Source: Streptomyces torulosus
GTDB taxonomy: Bacteria; Actinomycetota; Actinomycetes; Streptomycetales; Streptomycetaceae
Assembly (NCBI RefSeq): GCF_001419765.1
Contig: NZ_LIRK01000122.1
Span: 153 to 32,654, forward strand
DNA length: 32,502 bases
Reading direction: 5' to 3'
Position 1 is the first letter of the stretch. Every line of letters starts with the position of its first letter. The notes beneath the pieces were generated by a model. That model did not search any database. It had not been told where the DNA came from and saw nothing but the letters and a program-made list of their open reading frames with translations. Position numbers and translations under genes: made by a program. This document shows positions 1-9,600 of this stretch, one piece after another.

Positions 1-1053
1 GGCCGGCACCGCGCACACGTCCGACCGCTGGTGGTGGGCCTGCGTGGCCTCACCGGTCGTCACATCGACCGTGGCCAGCGCGCGAGGGACGGTCGCGATC
101 GGCTTCATCGCCGCCCGCACTCGCAGCGGCTCACCGGTCGTCAGGCCGCCTTCGGTGCCGCCCGAGCGGCCCGAAGCGCGCTTGATGCCGTCCTCGGTCA
201 TCACGATCTCGTCGTGCGCCCGCGAACCCGGCGTCCGCGCCAGCTCGAAACCGTCACCGACCTCGACACCCTTGATCGCCTGGATGCCCATCAGCGCGGC
301 AGCGAGCCGCGCGTCCAGACGCCGGTCCCAGTGCACGTGCGAGCCGAGCCCGACCGGCACCCCGTACGCCAGCACCTCGACCACACCTCCCAGGGTGTCG
401 CCGTCCTTGTGGGCCTGGTCGATCTCCGCGATCATCGCCTTCGACGCGTCCGCGTCCAGGCACCGCACCGGGTCGGCGTCGAGCCTGCCCACGTCGGACG
501 GCTGAGGGTGGACCCCGTACGGGGCCTTCGCGGACGCCAGCTCCACCACGTGCGACACGATCTCGATGCCGGCCGCCTCCTTCAGGAACGACCGGGCCAC
601 CGCGCCGAGCGCCACACGAGCGGCCGTCTCACGGGCGCTGGCCCGCTCCAGGACCGGCCGCGCCTCGTCGAACCCGTACTTCTGCATCCCCGCCAGGTCG
701 GCGTGCCCGGGGCGCGGCCGGGTCAACGGCGCGTTGCGCCCCGAGTCCCTCAGCTCCGAAGGGTCGACGGGGTCGGCCGACATCACCTTGTCCCACTTCG
801 GCCACTCCGTGTTGCCCACCGTCACCGCGACCGGCGAACCCAGCGAAAGACCGTGCCGGACACCGCCGACGAACGTGACCTCGTCCCGTTCGAACTTCAT
901 CCGGGCGCCGCGCCCATGGCCGAGACGCCGTCGCGCGAGGTGGTCCGCCACCAGCTCCGTGGTGACCGGGACACCGGCGGGAAGACCCTCCAGCGTCGCG
1001 ACCAGCGCCGGTCCGTGCGACTCCCCGGCCGTCAGCCAGCGCAACCTGCTCAA
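1..1053 (-). CDS. aroC: Chorismate synthase, partial (C-terminus beyond window edge)
   Basis: This enzyme converts 5-enolpyruvylshikimate-3-phosphate to chorismate, the last common step of the shikimate pathway. The frame reads [15 protein letters not shown] at its N-terminus, the family signature, followed by a [13 protein letters not shown]-like segment and [16 protein letters not shown] (flavin and substrate site), and later [11 protein letters not shown] chose the TTG at 1053-1051 because a strong AAGGAGG lies six bases upstream and no ATG or GTG fits the family start. 351 codons are present; family members are near 390, so about 40 residues are missing to the left. The TTG overlaps the stop of the upstream 28-codon remnant (TTGA), suggesting coupled translation. 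With the adjacent EPSP synthase and DAHP synthase it is probably a pathway-dedicated copy. Whether it is the only copy in the genome cannot be seen. Confidence 0.93.
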   Translation of the reverse strand, partial: MSRLRWLTAGESHGPALVATLEGLPAGVPVTTELVADHLARRRLGHGRGARMKFERDEVTFVGGVRHGLSLGSPVAVTVGNTEWPKWDKVMSADPVDPSELRDSGRNAPLTRPRPGHADLAGMQKYGFDEARPVLERASARETAARVALGAVARSFLKEAAGIEIVSHVVELASAKAPYGVHPQPSDVGRLDADPVRCLDADASKAMIAEIDQAHKDGDTLGGVVEVLAYGVPVGLGSHVHWDRRLDARLAAALMGIQAIKGVEVGDGFELARTPGSRAHDEIVMTEDGIKRASGRSGGTEGGLTTGEPLRVRAAMKPIATVPRALATVDVTTGEATQAHHQRSDVCAVPA

Positions 1054-1136
1054 CGGGGCCCTCCTTCCGTGCCGTCGAGCGGCAGCGCCGTGGCGGGCCC
1101 CGCGATGCCGTCACCGGCGATCACTACGTGCCTCAT
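1050..1136 (-). pseudogene. 28-codon remnant of an FAD-dependent monooxygenase N-terminus
   Basis: A short frame starts with ATG five bases after a GAGGA ribosome site and reads [20 protein letters not shown] before ending at the chorismate synthase start. The beginning matches the first beta strand and GxGxxG dinucleotide-binding turn of PHBH/UbiH-type flavin monooxygenases ([15 protein letters not shown]). Only this first turn remains; about 350-500 residues of a normal enzyme are absent. Its TGA overlaps the TTG start of the chorismate synthase, so it may now serve as a leader cistron coupling translation. The most likely origin is an internal deletion that removed a tailoring oxygenase gene between the EPSP and chorismate synthase genes. 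Chance similarity cannot be fully excluded because the match is short. Confidence 0.6.
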
Positions 1137-1144
1137 GTCGTTCC

Positions 1145-2452
1145 TCAGCTCCTGTCTTCGGCCGGGACGAGCAGGCCGGCCGTCGGTACGCGGTGGCGGG
1201 GGAAGAGCCGGTGCAGCTCCTCGTGGAAGCCCGGGAAGGTCTTCGCGACGCAGCCCGGGTCGTCGAGCGTGATCCCCTCGGCGCGCAGGCCGAGGACGGA
1301 GAACGCCATCGCGATGCGGTGGTCCCGGTGGCACACGATCCGTGCCGGCGCGGGCGTGCCGGGGTGCACGGTGATCCAGTCGTGGCCGGTCTCGGTCCGG
1401 ATGCCCAGCGCGCGCAGGTTGTCCTCGACGGCGGAGATCCGGTCCGACTCCTTCAGGCGCGCGTGCCCGATGCCGTTGACGGTGATCGGGGCGTCGGCCA
1501 GGGGCGCGATCGCGGCGAGCGTCATGAAGGTGTCCGAGATGTCGCCCATGTCAACCGTGAACCCGCCCCTGAACGCGCCGGTGCCGGTGACGGTGGTCGC
1601 CTCGTCTGTGGTCTCCACCCGGGCGCCGGTGCGGGCGAGGACCTCCGTGAAGCGCAGGTCGCCCTGGAGGCTGCCCCGGCCGAGACCGGCGACGCGCACG
1701 CTCGTTCCGGTGATCGCCGCGGCGGCGAAGACGTACGAGGCCGTGGAGGCGTCGGGCTCGATCGGTGTGTCGGTGCTCCGGTAGCCCGTCGGCCGGACGG
1801 TGAACTCGCCGGGGGCGGTCTCGTCGGCCTCGGCGCCGAAGCGGCGCATCAGGGCGATGGTCATGTCGATGTAGGGCCGGCTGACGAGCCTCGGCACGGT
1901 CAGCGTCAGCGGCCGGCGCATCAGCGGGCCCGCCATCAGCAACCCGGTCAGGAACTGACTGCTGAGCGTTGAGTCCACGGTCAGCGCGCCGCCGTCGAGC
2001 CCCTGCGCGCGCACCCGCAGCGGCAGGCGCCCGCCGGGTCCGGTGGTGACCTCGGACCCCAGCAGCCGCAGGGCGTGGGCGAGGGGGGACACGGGGCGGG
2101 CGGTGAGCTGGTCGGAGCCCTCGAAACCGAAGTCTCCGAGGCCCGTCGCGGCGAAGGGCGGCAGGAAGCGTGCGGCCGTGCCGGCGTCGGCGCACCAGAC
2201 GGTCCCGGTGCCGACCGGGCCTCGGCCCAGGCCTGTCACGTGCCATACAAGGTGGTCGTCGGAGGGTTCGACGCGGACGCCGAGCCCGCTGAGCGCCTCG
2301 CGGAAGGCTGTGGTGTCGACGCTCACCAGGGGTGCGCCGAGGGCGCTCGTCGAGTCGGCGGCGGCCGCGAGCAGCAGTGCCCTGTTGGTGAGCGACTTCG
2401 ACCCCGGTATCCGGGCGTCCAGGGCGGGCGTCGCCGGTACGGCGATGGTCAT
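1145..2452 (-). CDS. aroA: 3-phosphoshikimate 1-carboxyvinyltransferase (EPSP synthase)
   Basis: This cytoplasmic enzyme transfers the enolpyruvyl group of PEP to shikimate-3-phosphate. The 435-residue protein has the expected length and carries PGSKSLTNRALLLA near residue 16, DAGTAARFLPP (the PEP/glyphosate loop; actinobacterial enzymes also lack the usual Asn-Ala start here), RPxSPL, SSQFLTGLL, LKESDR and DHRIAMAFSV, in family order. The start ATG overlaps the PhzE stop by four bases (ATGA), so it is translationally coupled and belongs to the same operon. Its presence between an ADIC synthase and a chorismate synthase indicates a cluster-dedicated copy that raises chorismate supply. Whether it also confers tolerance to EPSP-synthase inhibitors cannot be judged from sequence. 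Confidence 0.95.
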   Translation of the reverse strand: MTIAVPATPALDARIPGSKSLTNRALLLAAAADSTSALGAPLVSVDTTAFREALSGLGVRVEPSDDHLVWHVTGLGRGPVGTGTVWCADAGTAARFLPPFAATGLGDFGFEGSDQLTARPVSPLAHALRLLGSEVTTGPGGRLPLRVRAQGLDGGALTVDSTLSSQFLTGLLMAGPLMRRPLTLTVPRLVSRPYIDMTIALMRRFGAEADETAPGEFTVRPTGYRSTDTPIEPDASTASYVFAAAAITGTSVRVAGLGRGSLQGDLRFTEVLARTGARVETTDEATTVTGTGAFRGGFTVDMGDISDTFMTLAAIAPLADAPITVNGIGHARLKESDRISAVEDNLRALGIRTETGHDWITVHPGTPAPARIVCHRDHRIAMAFSVLGLRAEGITLDDPGCVAKTFPGFHEELHRLFPRHRVPTAGLLVPAEDRS

Positions 2453-4353
2453 GGCTGTCCTTTGCGCGTACGGCCGTCGGCCACCTCCGCGAGCAGCGTG
2501 CCGATGATCCGGGGCCCGTCGACGGTCAGCAAGGACTCGGCGTGGAACTGCATCGACACGAAGCCGGCCGACCGCAGGCCGTGCACCTCGCCCGTCTCCG
2601 GGTCGCGGCTGACCTCGACGCGTCCGTGCGCCGGGTGCTCGAAGGAGTCCTCCGCGCAGCGCGCGGCGAAGGTGTTGTAGAAGCCCACCCGCTCACGCCT
2701 GCCGAAGAGGTCGATCTCGTGCTGGGCACCCTGGTTGGGCACAGGCCGGCGCACCAGATCGAGGCCGATCAGGGTGCTGAGGACCTGGTGGCTGAGGCAC
2801 ACGGCCATGAACGGCCGGCCTTCGTCGAGGAGTTGGACGACCGCGGACCGCAGATGCGCGATCTTCGGGTTGTGCGTCTCGCGCGGGTCGCCGGGCCCCG
2901 GACCCATCACGACGAGGTCGTGCTCGTCGAAGTCGTAGCGCTCGTCGAAGCGCCGTACGCTCACCTCGCCGCCGAGGGAGCGGATCTGATGGGCGATCAT
3001 CTCCGTGAAGGTGTCCTCGGCGTCTATCGTCAGTACCCGCCGCCCGCACAGCGGTCCGCTCGTGCCGAGGTGCGGGTCCTGGTTTTTCAGCCAGAAGTGG
3101 GCGATGCGTTCGTTGCGTTCGCCGAGGGCCTCGCGGACTGCGGGGTGCGCCCCGAACCGGATGGGCTCCGGGTCGCCGAGAGCGGCGAGCAGCCCCGCCG
3201 CCTTGGCCCGGGTCTCGTGCACCTCGGAGTCCGGGTCGGAGTGGCGCACCAGGGTCGCGCCCACCCCGATCCGCATCATGCCCTCGTGGTCGATGTCGGC
3301 GGTGCGGATCAGGATCGACGAGTCCAGGGTGCGGCCGCCCGCGGCGTCGCGGCCGATCAGGGCGGCCACACCGCTGTAGTAGCCGCGGCCCTGCGGCTCG
3401 TAGCGGCTGATGACCCGTGCCGCGCTCTCCAGCGGGGAACCGGTGACGGTCGGAGCGAACAGCGTCTCGCGCAGGATGTCCCGCACATCGCGGTCGGTAT
3501 GGCCCTCGATGAAGTACTCGGTGTGCGCGAGACGGGCCATCTCCTTGAGATGGGGGCCCACCACCCGGCCGCCCGCCGGGCAGATCCGGGCCATCATCTT
3601 CAGCTCCTCGTCGACGACCATGTACAGCTCGTCGGCTTCCTTGGGGTCGGCGAGGAACTCCAGGACGCCGTCCAGCTCCGGTCCGCCCGCCGGATAGCGG
3701 TAGGTGCCGCTGATCGGGTTCATCACGGCCGTGCCGTCGTGGACGCTGATGTGCCGCTCCGGGGTGGCGCCCACGAACGTCCGCTCGCCGGTGTGGACGA
3801 GGAACGTCCAGTACGCGCCGGCCTCCCGCTGCACCAGGCGGCGGAAGAACGACAGCGCCGCGGGCAGGCCGAACCCTGGCAGCCGGGCGGTGTACGAGCG
3901 CCGCATCACGAAGTTGGCGCCCTCACCGGTGCCGATCTCGTCCGCGACGACCCTTCGCACGATGTCCGCGTATGCCTCGTCGTCCACGTCGAAGTGGCCG
4001 TCGGTCACCTTCACCGGCTCGTCCGGCAGCAGCGAGAGCGTCGGGCGCAGCGGCAGCGCCGCCTGCTCGCGCACTGTCATGGCCAGTAGCGGCGCGCCGT
4101 CGTCGGGAGCCGCGAAGCCCCGCTCGGCGAGCTGCCGGTAGGGGATGAGGGTGAGCAGTTCCGTCCGTGCGCCCGGCCCTTCCCGTGGCGGCAGGTCGAG
4201 GTCGGCGAGGGTCGGGACCTCCGCCACGTCGCCGGCCAGCACTTCCAGGGTCTCGGGGTTCACCGACTCGGGCCGGTGCACCAGCGCGAACGCGCCGGCT
4301 GAGCCGTCGAGGATGCGTGCGAGGAGGTCGTGCGCGCTGTCCTGCCTTGCCAT
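2449..4353 (-). CDS. phzE: 2-amino-2-deoxyisochorismate synthase (PhzE-type, fused synthase and glutamine amidotransferase)
   Basis: The enzyme aminates chorismate to 2-amino-2-deoxyisochorismate (ADIC) using ammonia from glutamine. The 634-residue length matches PhzE (about 630). Residues 1-400 form the chorismate-binding synthase domain, with NPISGTYRYP near 212, VDEELKMMARICP near 247 and RIGVGATLVRHSDPDSEVHET near 361. Residues 435-625 form a class I amidotransferase with Cys519 in MAVCLSHQVL and His604/Glu606 in QFHAESLL. The amidotransferase-at-the-C-terminus order and the NQGAQHEIDLFG stretch are typical of PhzE rather than of separate TrpE/TrpG. A ribosome site AAGGA lies six bases before ATG. 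The PhzD-like gene ends 27 bases upstream and the EPSP synthase overlaps downstream. An anthranilate synthase function is the alternative, made unlikely by the adjacent isochorismatase. Confidence 0.93.
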   Translation of the reverse strand: MARQDSAHDLLARILDGSAGAFALVHRPESVNPETLEVLAGDVAEVPTLADLDLPPREGPGARTELLTLIPYRQLAERGFAAPDDGAPLLAMTVREQAALPLRPTLSLLPDEPVKVTDGHFDVDDEAYADIVRRVVADEIGTGEGANFVMRRSYTARLPGFGLPAALSFFRRLVQREAGAYWTFLVHTGERTFVGATPERHISVHDGTAVMNPISGTYRYPAGGPELDGVLEFLADPKEADELYMVVDEELKMMARICPAGGRVVGPHLKEMARLAHTEYFIEGHTDRDVRDILRETLFAPTVTGSPLESAARVISRYEPQGRGYYSGVAALIGRDAAGGRTLDSSILIRTADIDHEGMMRIGVGATLVRHSDPDSEVHETRAKAAGLLAALGDPEPIRFGAHPAVREALGERNERIAHFWLKNQDPHLGTSGPLCGRRVLTIDAEDTFTEMIAHQIRSLGGEVSVRRFDERYDFDEHDLVVMGPGPGDPRETHNPKIAHLRSAVVQLLDEGRPFMAVCLSHQVLSTLIGLDLVRRPVPNQGAQHEIDLFGRRERVGFYNTFAARCAEDSFEHPAHGRVEVSRDPETGEVHGLRSAGFVSMQFHAESLLTVDGPRIIGTLLAEVADGRTRKGQP

Positions 4354-4380
4354 GGGATTCCTTTCGGCGGTGGGGCGCGG

Positions 4381-5037
4381 TCAGAGCGCGGTGGCGGTCG
4401 CGACGAGTTCGCTCAGGACGGCCTTGGTGGACACGACGCGGCCCGCGCGCCGCGCCGCGTAGTCGAGGGCGAGCCGGTGGTGGGCGGCCGAGAAGTCGGC
4501 CACGGCGTCGGCCACCAGGAACGCCTGTATGTCGTTGGTGAACGCCTCGACCGCCGTCATGAGGACGCCGACGTGGGCGTACACACCGCAGATGATCAGT
4601 TGGTCGCGTCGGTGCGACCGCATCCGCTCCAGCAGGTCGGACTTGAAGAAGGCGCTGTAGCGCCACTTCGTGAACGTCCAGTCGTCGGGTCCGGGTTCGA
4701 GTGGCCGGACCACTGTGCGGTGCTCGGGCGTGGGGTTCATGCCCGGTCCCCAGAAGTCCTTGAGGAGCCCGCGCTGTTCGGGCGTCATGCCGCCGGGCTG
4801 TGCGGTGTACGCGACGGGGACACCGAGTTCGGCACACCGCTCGCGCAGCAGCGCGGTGTTGCCGACCAGCGCGTCGCCGGGCGCCTCGGAGCGCGGGAAC
4901 GGCTTGAGGAAGTACTCCTGCATGTCGTGCAGCAGCAGGACGGCCCGCCGGGGGTCCACGGGCCAGCTGACGGTGTTGTCCGGCAGCTCGCCCTCCTGGG
5001 GCATCGGATAGGGGTCGATGGGGGGAATGCCGGGCAT
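4381..5037 (-). CDS. phzD: Isochorismatase PhzD-type (ADIC hydrolase forming DHHA)
   Basis: The enzyme hydrolyses the vinyl ether of ADIC, giving pyruvate and trans-2,3-dihydro-3-hydroxyanthranilate. The 218-residue protein starts [13 protein letters not shown], very like PhzD, and carries [13 protein letters not shown] with Asp38 (the PhzD general acid position), [32 protein letters not shown] with the active-site lysine, and [11 protein letters not shown]. The frame stays open upstream, but ATG at 5037 is chosen because it gives the family N-terminus and has a GAGAGGA site eight to nine bases before it. No aryl-carrier domain is attached, so this is the PhzD type and not a bifunctional EntB/DhbB. 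It lies 113 bases after the DAHP synthase stop and 27 before PhzE. Confidence 0.94.
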   Translation of the reverse strand: MPGIPPIDPYPMPQEGELPDNTVSWPVDPRRAVLLLHDMQEYFLKPFPRSEAPGDALVGNTALLRERCAELGVPVAYTAQPGGMTPEQRGLLKDFWGPGMNPTPEHRTVVRPLEPGPDDWTFTKWRYSAFFKSDLLERMRSHRRDQLIICGVYAHVGVLMTAVEAFTNDIQAFLVADAVADFSAAHHRLALDYAARRAGRVVSTKAVLSELVATATAL

Positions 5038-5150
5038 GGGCCGGTCGGTCCTCTCTTCGCTGGGCGCCGGACGTGACGCCGTTCTGGGTCGCTCGCGCGG
5101 AAGGAGATCCGCGGGTGCCGGGGTGAGCGCGCTGTCGTGCGGCGCCGGGT

Positions 5151-6323
5151 TCATCCCCGCCAGGCGGAGACGACTTCGATGGCCTGCTGGGGGTTGAGGC
5201 GGGGGTCGCAGAAGCTCAGGTACTTGTCGCCCAGGCGGTCGAGGCCTGCCTCGTCCCTGACGCACTCGGTGACGGTTTCCGGGGTCGTCTCCAGGTGCAG
5301 GCCGGCCGCGACGCCGCCGTTCTGGCTCACGGCGTCCTGGAAGTTCTCGACCTCCCGGACGATGGTCCGCACCATGCGGGTCTTCAGCCCTTCGGGACTG
5401 GAGACCGTGTTCCCGTGCATCGGGTCCGACAGCCACAGCACCGGGTGACCGGCTCGGGCGACCGCCTCGACCAGTGCGGGCAGCCGTTCAGCGGCGTTGT
5501 CGGCGCCCATGCGCGCGATCAACGTCAGTCGGCCGGGACGCCGCTGGGCGTCCAGGCGCTCGCACAGGGCGAGCAGCGCGTCGTCGGTCATGGTCGGGCC
5601 CACCTTGACCGCGACCGGGTTGGAGACCGCGGCCAGGAGCCCGATATGAGCGCCGTCCAGCTCCCGGGTCCGCTCCCCCACCCACGGCCAGTGCGTGGAC
5701 GTCAGCAGCAGCGAGCCGTCCGGTTCGCGCCGCAGCAGCGGCAACTCGTAGTCCAGCAACAGCGCCTCGTGGCTGGTCCACACCGGCACCTCCAGCTCGG
5801 ACCGGCCGGCGGTACCGCGCCAGCCGAGGTAGTGCATGGTGTCGCTGGCGGCCCGGTAGCCGCTCAGCAGGTGACGGGGGTCGGGTCGGCGCAGCACCGC
5901 GTCCGGCTCCGGCCGGTTGACCATGTGCCCCCGGTACACCGGCAGTTGCGTGCCGTTGACGGTCTCCGTCGGGGAGGAGCGGGGCTTGCCGTACTGCCCG
6001 GCGATCCGTCCCACCCTGATGATGGGTTTGCCGGAGGCGAGCTTCATCGTTCCGGCCAGTACGTCGAGCAGTGCGGCCTTGCGGGTGACGTCCTCGGGGG
6101 TGGCCTCGGCGGGGTCCTCGGCGCAGTCGCCGGTCTGCATCACCTGCAGATGTCCCGCGGCTGCTTCCATCAGCAGGGCGCGCAGACGGCGTACGGCTTC
6201 GGGGTCCACGAGGGCCGGCATCCGCCCGAGATCCGTACGGACCTCCTCCAGGGCGGTGTGGCCTTCCCAGTCGGGCTGCTGCAGCGCGGGTATGGACCGG
6301 AGGTATGCCTGAATGTCGATCAT
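5151..6323 (-). CDS. phzC: Type II 3-deoxy-7-phosphoheptulonate (DAHP) synthase, PhzC-like
   Basis: It catalyses the first step of the shikimate pathway, condensing erythrose-4-phosphate and PEP. The 390-residue protein has the type II (plant-like) signatures: MQTGDCAED with a metal-binding Cys67, [20 protein letters not shown] near 101, a [11 protein letters not shown] segment and the closing [18 protein letters not shown]. It lacks the N-terminal extension by which primary-metabolism mycobacterial-type enzymes bind aromatic amino acids, so it may escape feedback inhibition; that is an inference from length. The ATG follows GAGGG by five to six bases. A 361-base gap separates it from the carboxylic acid reductase, so it could begin its own transcript running through phzD, phzE, aroA and aroC. 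Confidence 0.94.
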   Translation of the reverse strand: MIDIQAYLRSIPALQQPDWEGHTALEEVRTDLGRMPALVDPEAVRRLRALLMEAAAGHLQVMQTGDCAEDPAEATPEDVTRKAALLDVLAGTMKLASGKPIIRVGRIAGQYGKPRSSPTETVNGTQLPVYRGHMVNRPEPDAVLRRPDPRHLLSGYRAASDTMHYLGWRGTAGRSELEVPVWTSHEALLLDYELPLLRREPDGSLLLTSTHWPWVGERTRELDGAHIGLLAAVSNPVAVKVGPTMTDDALLALCERLDAQRRPGRLTLIARMGADNAAERLPALVEAVARAGHPVLWLSDPMHGNTVSSPEGLKTRMVRTIVREVENFQDAVSQNGGVAAGLHLETTPETVTECVRDEAGLDRLGDKYLSFCDPRLNPQQAIEVVSAWRG

Positions 6324-6684
6324 CGTTTTCCCTCGGCGAGCATGCCGGAGCGATTCCGGGCAGGAGCGGACGTGGTCGATTCGAAGGGGGCACGGATGGG
6401 GGTGTGCGCCGACCGGACCGTCTGTCTGACGCGGTATCCGGAAATACGCGAACCGGTGGTCGAGTACGCCGACGCTTCATCGCGGCGCTCGCGCCGATCC
6501 GTCGGTCTTCACTATCGGCCAACGGAATTGTGACGCGCAACGACTCCCCCAGGAGTACGTCAAGTAGAACGGATTCCGGTCGCCCGCGATGCGCGGGCGC
6601 GGGCCCGGAAGGAGGCGAATTCCCGACGCCGTACGACGCCCGCCTCGACGTCACCCGAAAACGCCGCCTCGTCGGTCGGTCGAT
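6324..6684. other. 361-base gap between reductase and DAHP synthase genes
   Basis: No convincing coding frame is seen on either strand; the open frames here are extensions of the neighbours' shadows. The gap contains an eight-base GC-rich hairpin (listed separately) and, further towards the DAHP synthase gene, a short symmetrical stretch ACTCC-N4-GGAGT near 6543-6556. It is long enough for a promoter of the phzC-phzD-phzE-aroA-aroC transcript, but I cannot assign -35 and -10 boxes with confidence. Confidence 0.5.
6581..6599 (-). terminator. Hairpin after carboxylic acid reductase gene
   Basis: A perfect eight-base stem CGCCCGCG with a three-base loop lies 86 bases after the reductase stop. 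No T-run follows on the minus strand, which is common for actinobacterial terminators. It may be a partial terminator or an attenuator between the reductase and the phz/aro genes. Confidence 0.4.
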
Positions 6685-9600
6685 TCACGCGGACATGAGC
6701 GACGTGAGGTCCCTGGCATATTTCTCGATCAGCGAGGGAGTGATGTGCGGGATGTCCTTCTCTGCCCCGACCTTCGCCGCCCGGACCGCCTCACGGAATC
6801 GCTCGGAGGGGATGTCGGATCCGCGAACGGCGATTTCCGGGTCCTTGAACCCGTGAATGAGCGGCAACGACGAATGCTGCCTTTGCTCTTCGGGAAGTGC
6901 CCGCATGGCCGTCTCGAACCTGTCCAGCCAGTCCGCGTAGTCGTCGATCCGCTCGATGCGATGGCCCGCGTCGGTCAGCCAGTCGATGAAGGTGTCGAGG
7001 GAGATTCCGTCGTCGTGCGGGTTCACCAGACTGAACGTCTCGTACGCGCTGGTGTTCCCTCCGCCCAGCGTCACGACAGCCGCGGCGGTGAAGTCCACAG
7101 GCAGCCCGTCGTAGTGCGCCCTCGGCCTCTTCCCCTTGCCCTCGTCGCGGTAGAACGACGACGGTGCGATGCCGGTGGCGAGCACGCTGAAGAGGAGGCG
7201 CGAGAACATGTCGGGGACGTTGAGCTGTCCGCCGTAACCGCTGTGAGCGAGGATCATGTTCGACCGGAACACGGTGACCGGCAGGCCACACAGGTCGTGG
7301 GCCTCACGGAGCAGGACCTCTCCCGCCCACTTGCTCGTCGCATAGCCGCTGGCGTATCCCGCGTCGACCGGCTGCACGGGGAGCGCCTGCCGCACGTCGG
7401 GGTCCTCACCCAGAGCGGGGTGCCGCGAGGTGGCGACGGCCACGCTGGATATGTAGGTGAACGGCTTCATCCGGCCGGTGAGCGCCAGGCGGACCAGTTC
7501 GGCGGTTCCCACCACGTTGGCCTCGAACAGGTGGTTGTACGGCAGCACGTGGTTGACGAGAGCGCCGGCGTGGACGATCACGTCCACTTCCCGGGACAGC
7601 CTCTGCCAGGTGCGGTCGCCCAACCCCAGCTGCGGTTCCGCCATGTCACCCGCCACGACCTCCAGACGGTCGGCGGCCAAGGTGCCGAACCGTCGCGCCA
7701 GTTGCCCGTCGCCTCCGGCGAACGACTCCTCCAGGCGCTTCCTGGCAGCCGCCACATCCTTCCCGCGTACGAGGCAGACCAGCCGGCCATCCGTGTTCTC
7801 CAGCCGTTCCAGCCACTCCATGCACAGGAAGCGCCCGAGATACCCACTGGCCCCGGTCAGCAGGACGGTCCGGGGTGACTCGGCGGGCGAAGGCAGTCGC
7901 TCGGCCTCAGCGATCGTCCGGGGGTCGATGAACTTGTCCAGGGTGAGGTCCGCGGCCTTGACCTCGACGCTTCCGTGTCCGTGCACCGACGCGAAGCCGG
8001 GCCGGTCCGGCCCGGTCGCGCGCTTGGCCTCGATGTGATCGGCGATCTGCTGGAGGCCGGTGGCCGTGCTGATGATCAGGTCCACGGGGACGCGGACGGT
8101 GAAGAGGTCATCGAGCAGGTCGGAGAACGCCACCGCGGTGAGCGAGTCACCCCCCAGGTCCCGGAAACGCGCTGTGGGGCTCACCTCGGCACCGGATCCC
8201 GCGAGCAGCGCCCGCGCCGCGCGCTGGAGCGTCTCCAGCACCGGGCGTTCCCCGGCGCCGCGACGAACGTCCAGCAGTTCCTCGTTCTCGCGCGCGGCGA
8301 TGTCCGCGTACAGCGCTTCGAGACGCTCCCGGTACCGCTCCAGCAGGCGCGGGCGCAGAAGCTTCCGGTGGTCCGAGAGCAAACCGTTCTCCTGGCTGAA
8401 CGGCTCGGTCTCGATCAGGAACTCGCGCGGGATCTCGTAGGAGTTCAGCCCCTCCTCCTTCGCGACCTGGACGAAGGAATCACTGAGCCGCTGCCGCAAC
8501 TCCTCCGTCCGGCCCTCGAAGCGGGTGAGGGCATCGGCGGAGGGGACGACGACAGCGAGCAGATAGGACCGCTCACTGTTGCCGTACACGAATGTCTGAC
8601 GGACCAGAGGGCTGTAGGCGAAGATCGCCTCCAGGCGCGCGGTCGCCACGAACTCGCCCTGGGACAGCTTCAGCACGCTCTTGCGGCGGTCGACGATGGC
8701 GTGTCGTCCCGGCGCGACCTCGGCGACGATGTCGCCCGTCCTGTAGTAGCCGTCCTCGTCGAGGAGTTCGGCCGTCAACTCCGGGTGGTTGAAATAGCCG
8801 GGGATCAGAGCGTCGGTCCTGAGCAGGAGTTCGCCGCGTGGATGCGGTGAGTCGGTGCGGTAGTAGCCGAGTTCGGGGACGTCGACGAGCTTGTAGTCGA
8901 TGACCGGGGGACTCAGCATCTCTCCGTCGACCGAAACGGCCGCGGCCTCGGTGGAGCCGTAGATGTTGTGCAGCTTGAGGCCGAGGAGGGACTCCATGAA
9001 GGCCGTCAGCTCGGCGGACAGAGGAGCGGACGCGCAGCCGGCCCAGGCGACCCGGCCTCCGAGCAGTTCTACCCGCATGTCCGCCCTGACCTGCTCCTCA
9101 AGGGCGGCGCGGTCCGCAGCGCTCGTCACCGCCCGGCGGTCGAGTTCGCTCTGGTACTTCTGGAAGATCAGCTCGCATATGCGCGGTATCAGCGAGAGTT
9201 CCGTCGGGCGCGCCAGCGCGATGTCCTCAAAGAAGGTCGAGAGATCACTTTTCGCCGTGAAGTAGGTGATGCCGCCCCGCGCCAGGGTGTTCTTCAGTGA
9301 GGAGTGACCGGCGACATGGCTCATCGGCATGTAGCTGAAGGTGACCCGCTCGCCCTCGGAGAACAGCTTCGACCACGCACCGCCCCACATCGCGCTGGTC
9401 AGGCGATCGGTGTACATGGCGCCCTTGGGTGTTCCCGTACTGCCCGAGGTGTAGATGAGCATCGCCAGCGGATCGTCGCCGTCGGCCGGGACGAACAACG
9501 GCGCGTCAGGAAGACCGGCCCCCCGCCGGAGCACCTCGGGAAGGGAGTCGACACTCACGGCGCGACCGGCGCTCTTGAGGCGGCTGCGCGCTTCATCCAA

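Noticed and set aside
2542-4089. Long open frame on the plus strand (515 codons) opposite the PhzE-type gene
   Set aside because: It is an antisense shadow caused by high third-position GC; its composition is rich in Arg, Gly, His and Val, without domain motifs, and the minus strand carries a complete PhzE.
5295-7878. Long plus-strand frames opposite the DAHP synthase and reductase genes
   Set aside because: Antisense shadows of well-supported genes; no ribosome sites and no family motifs.
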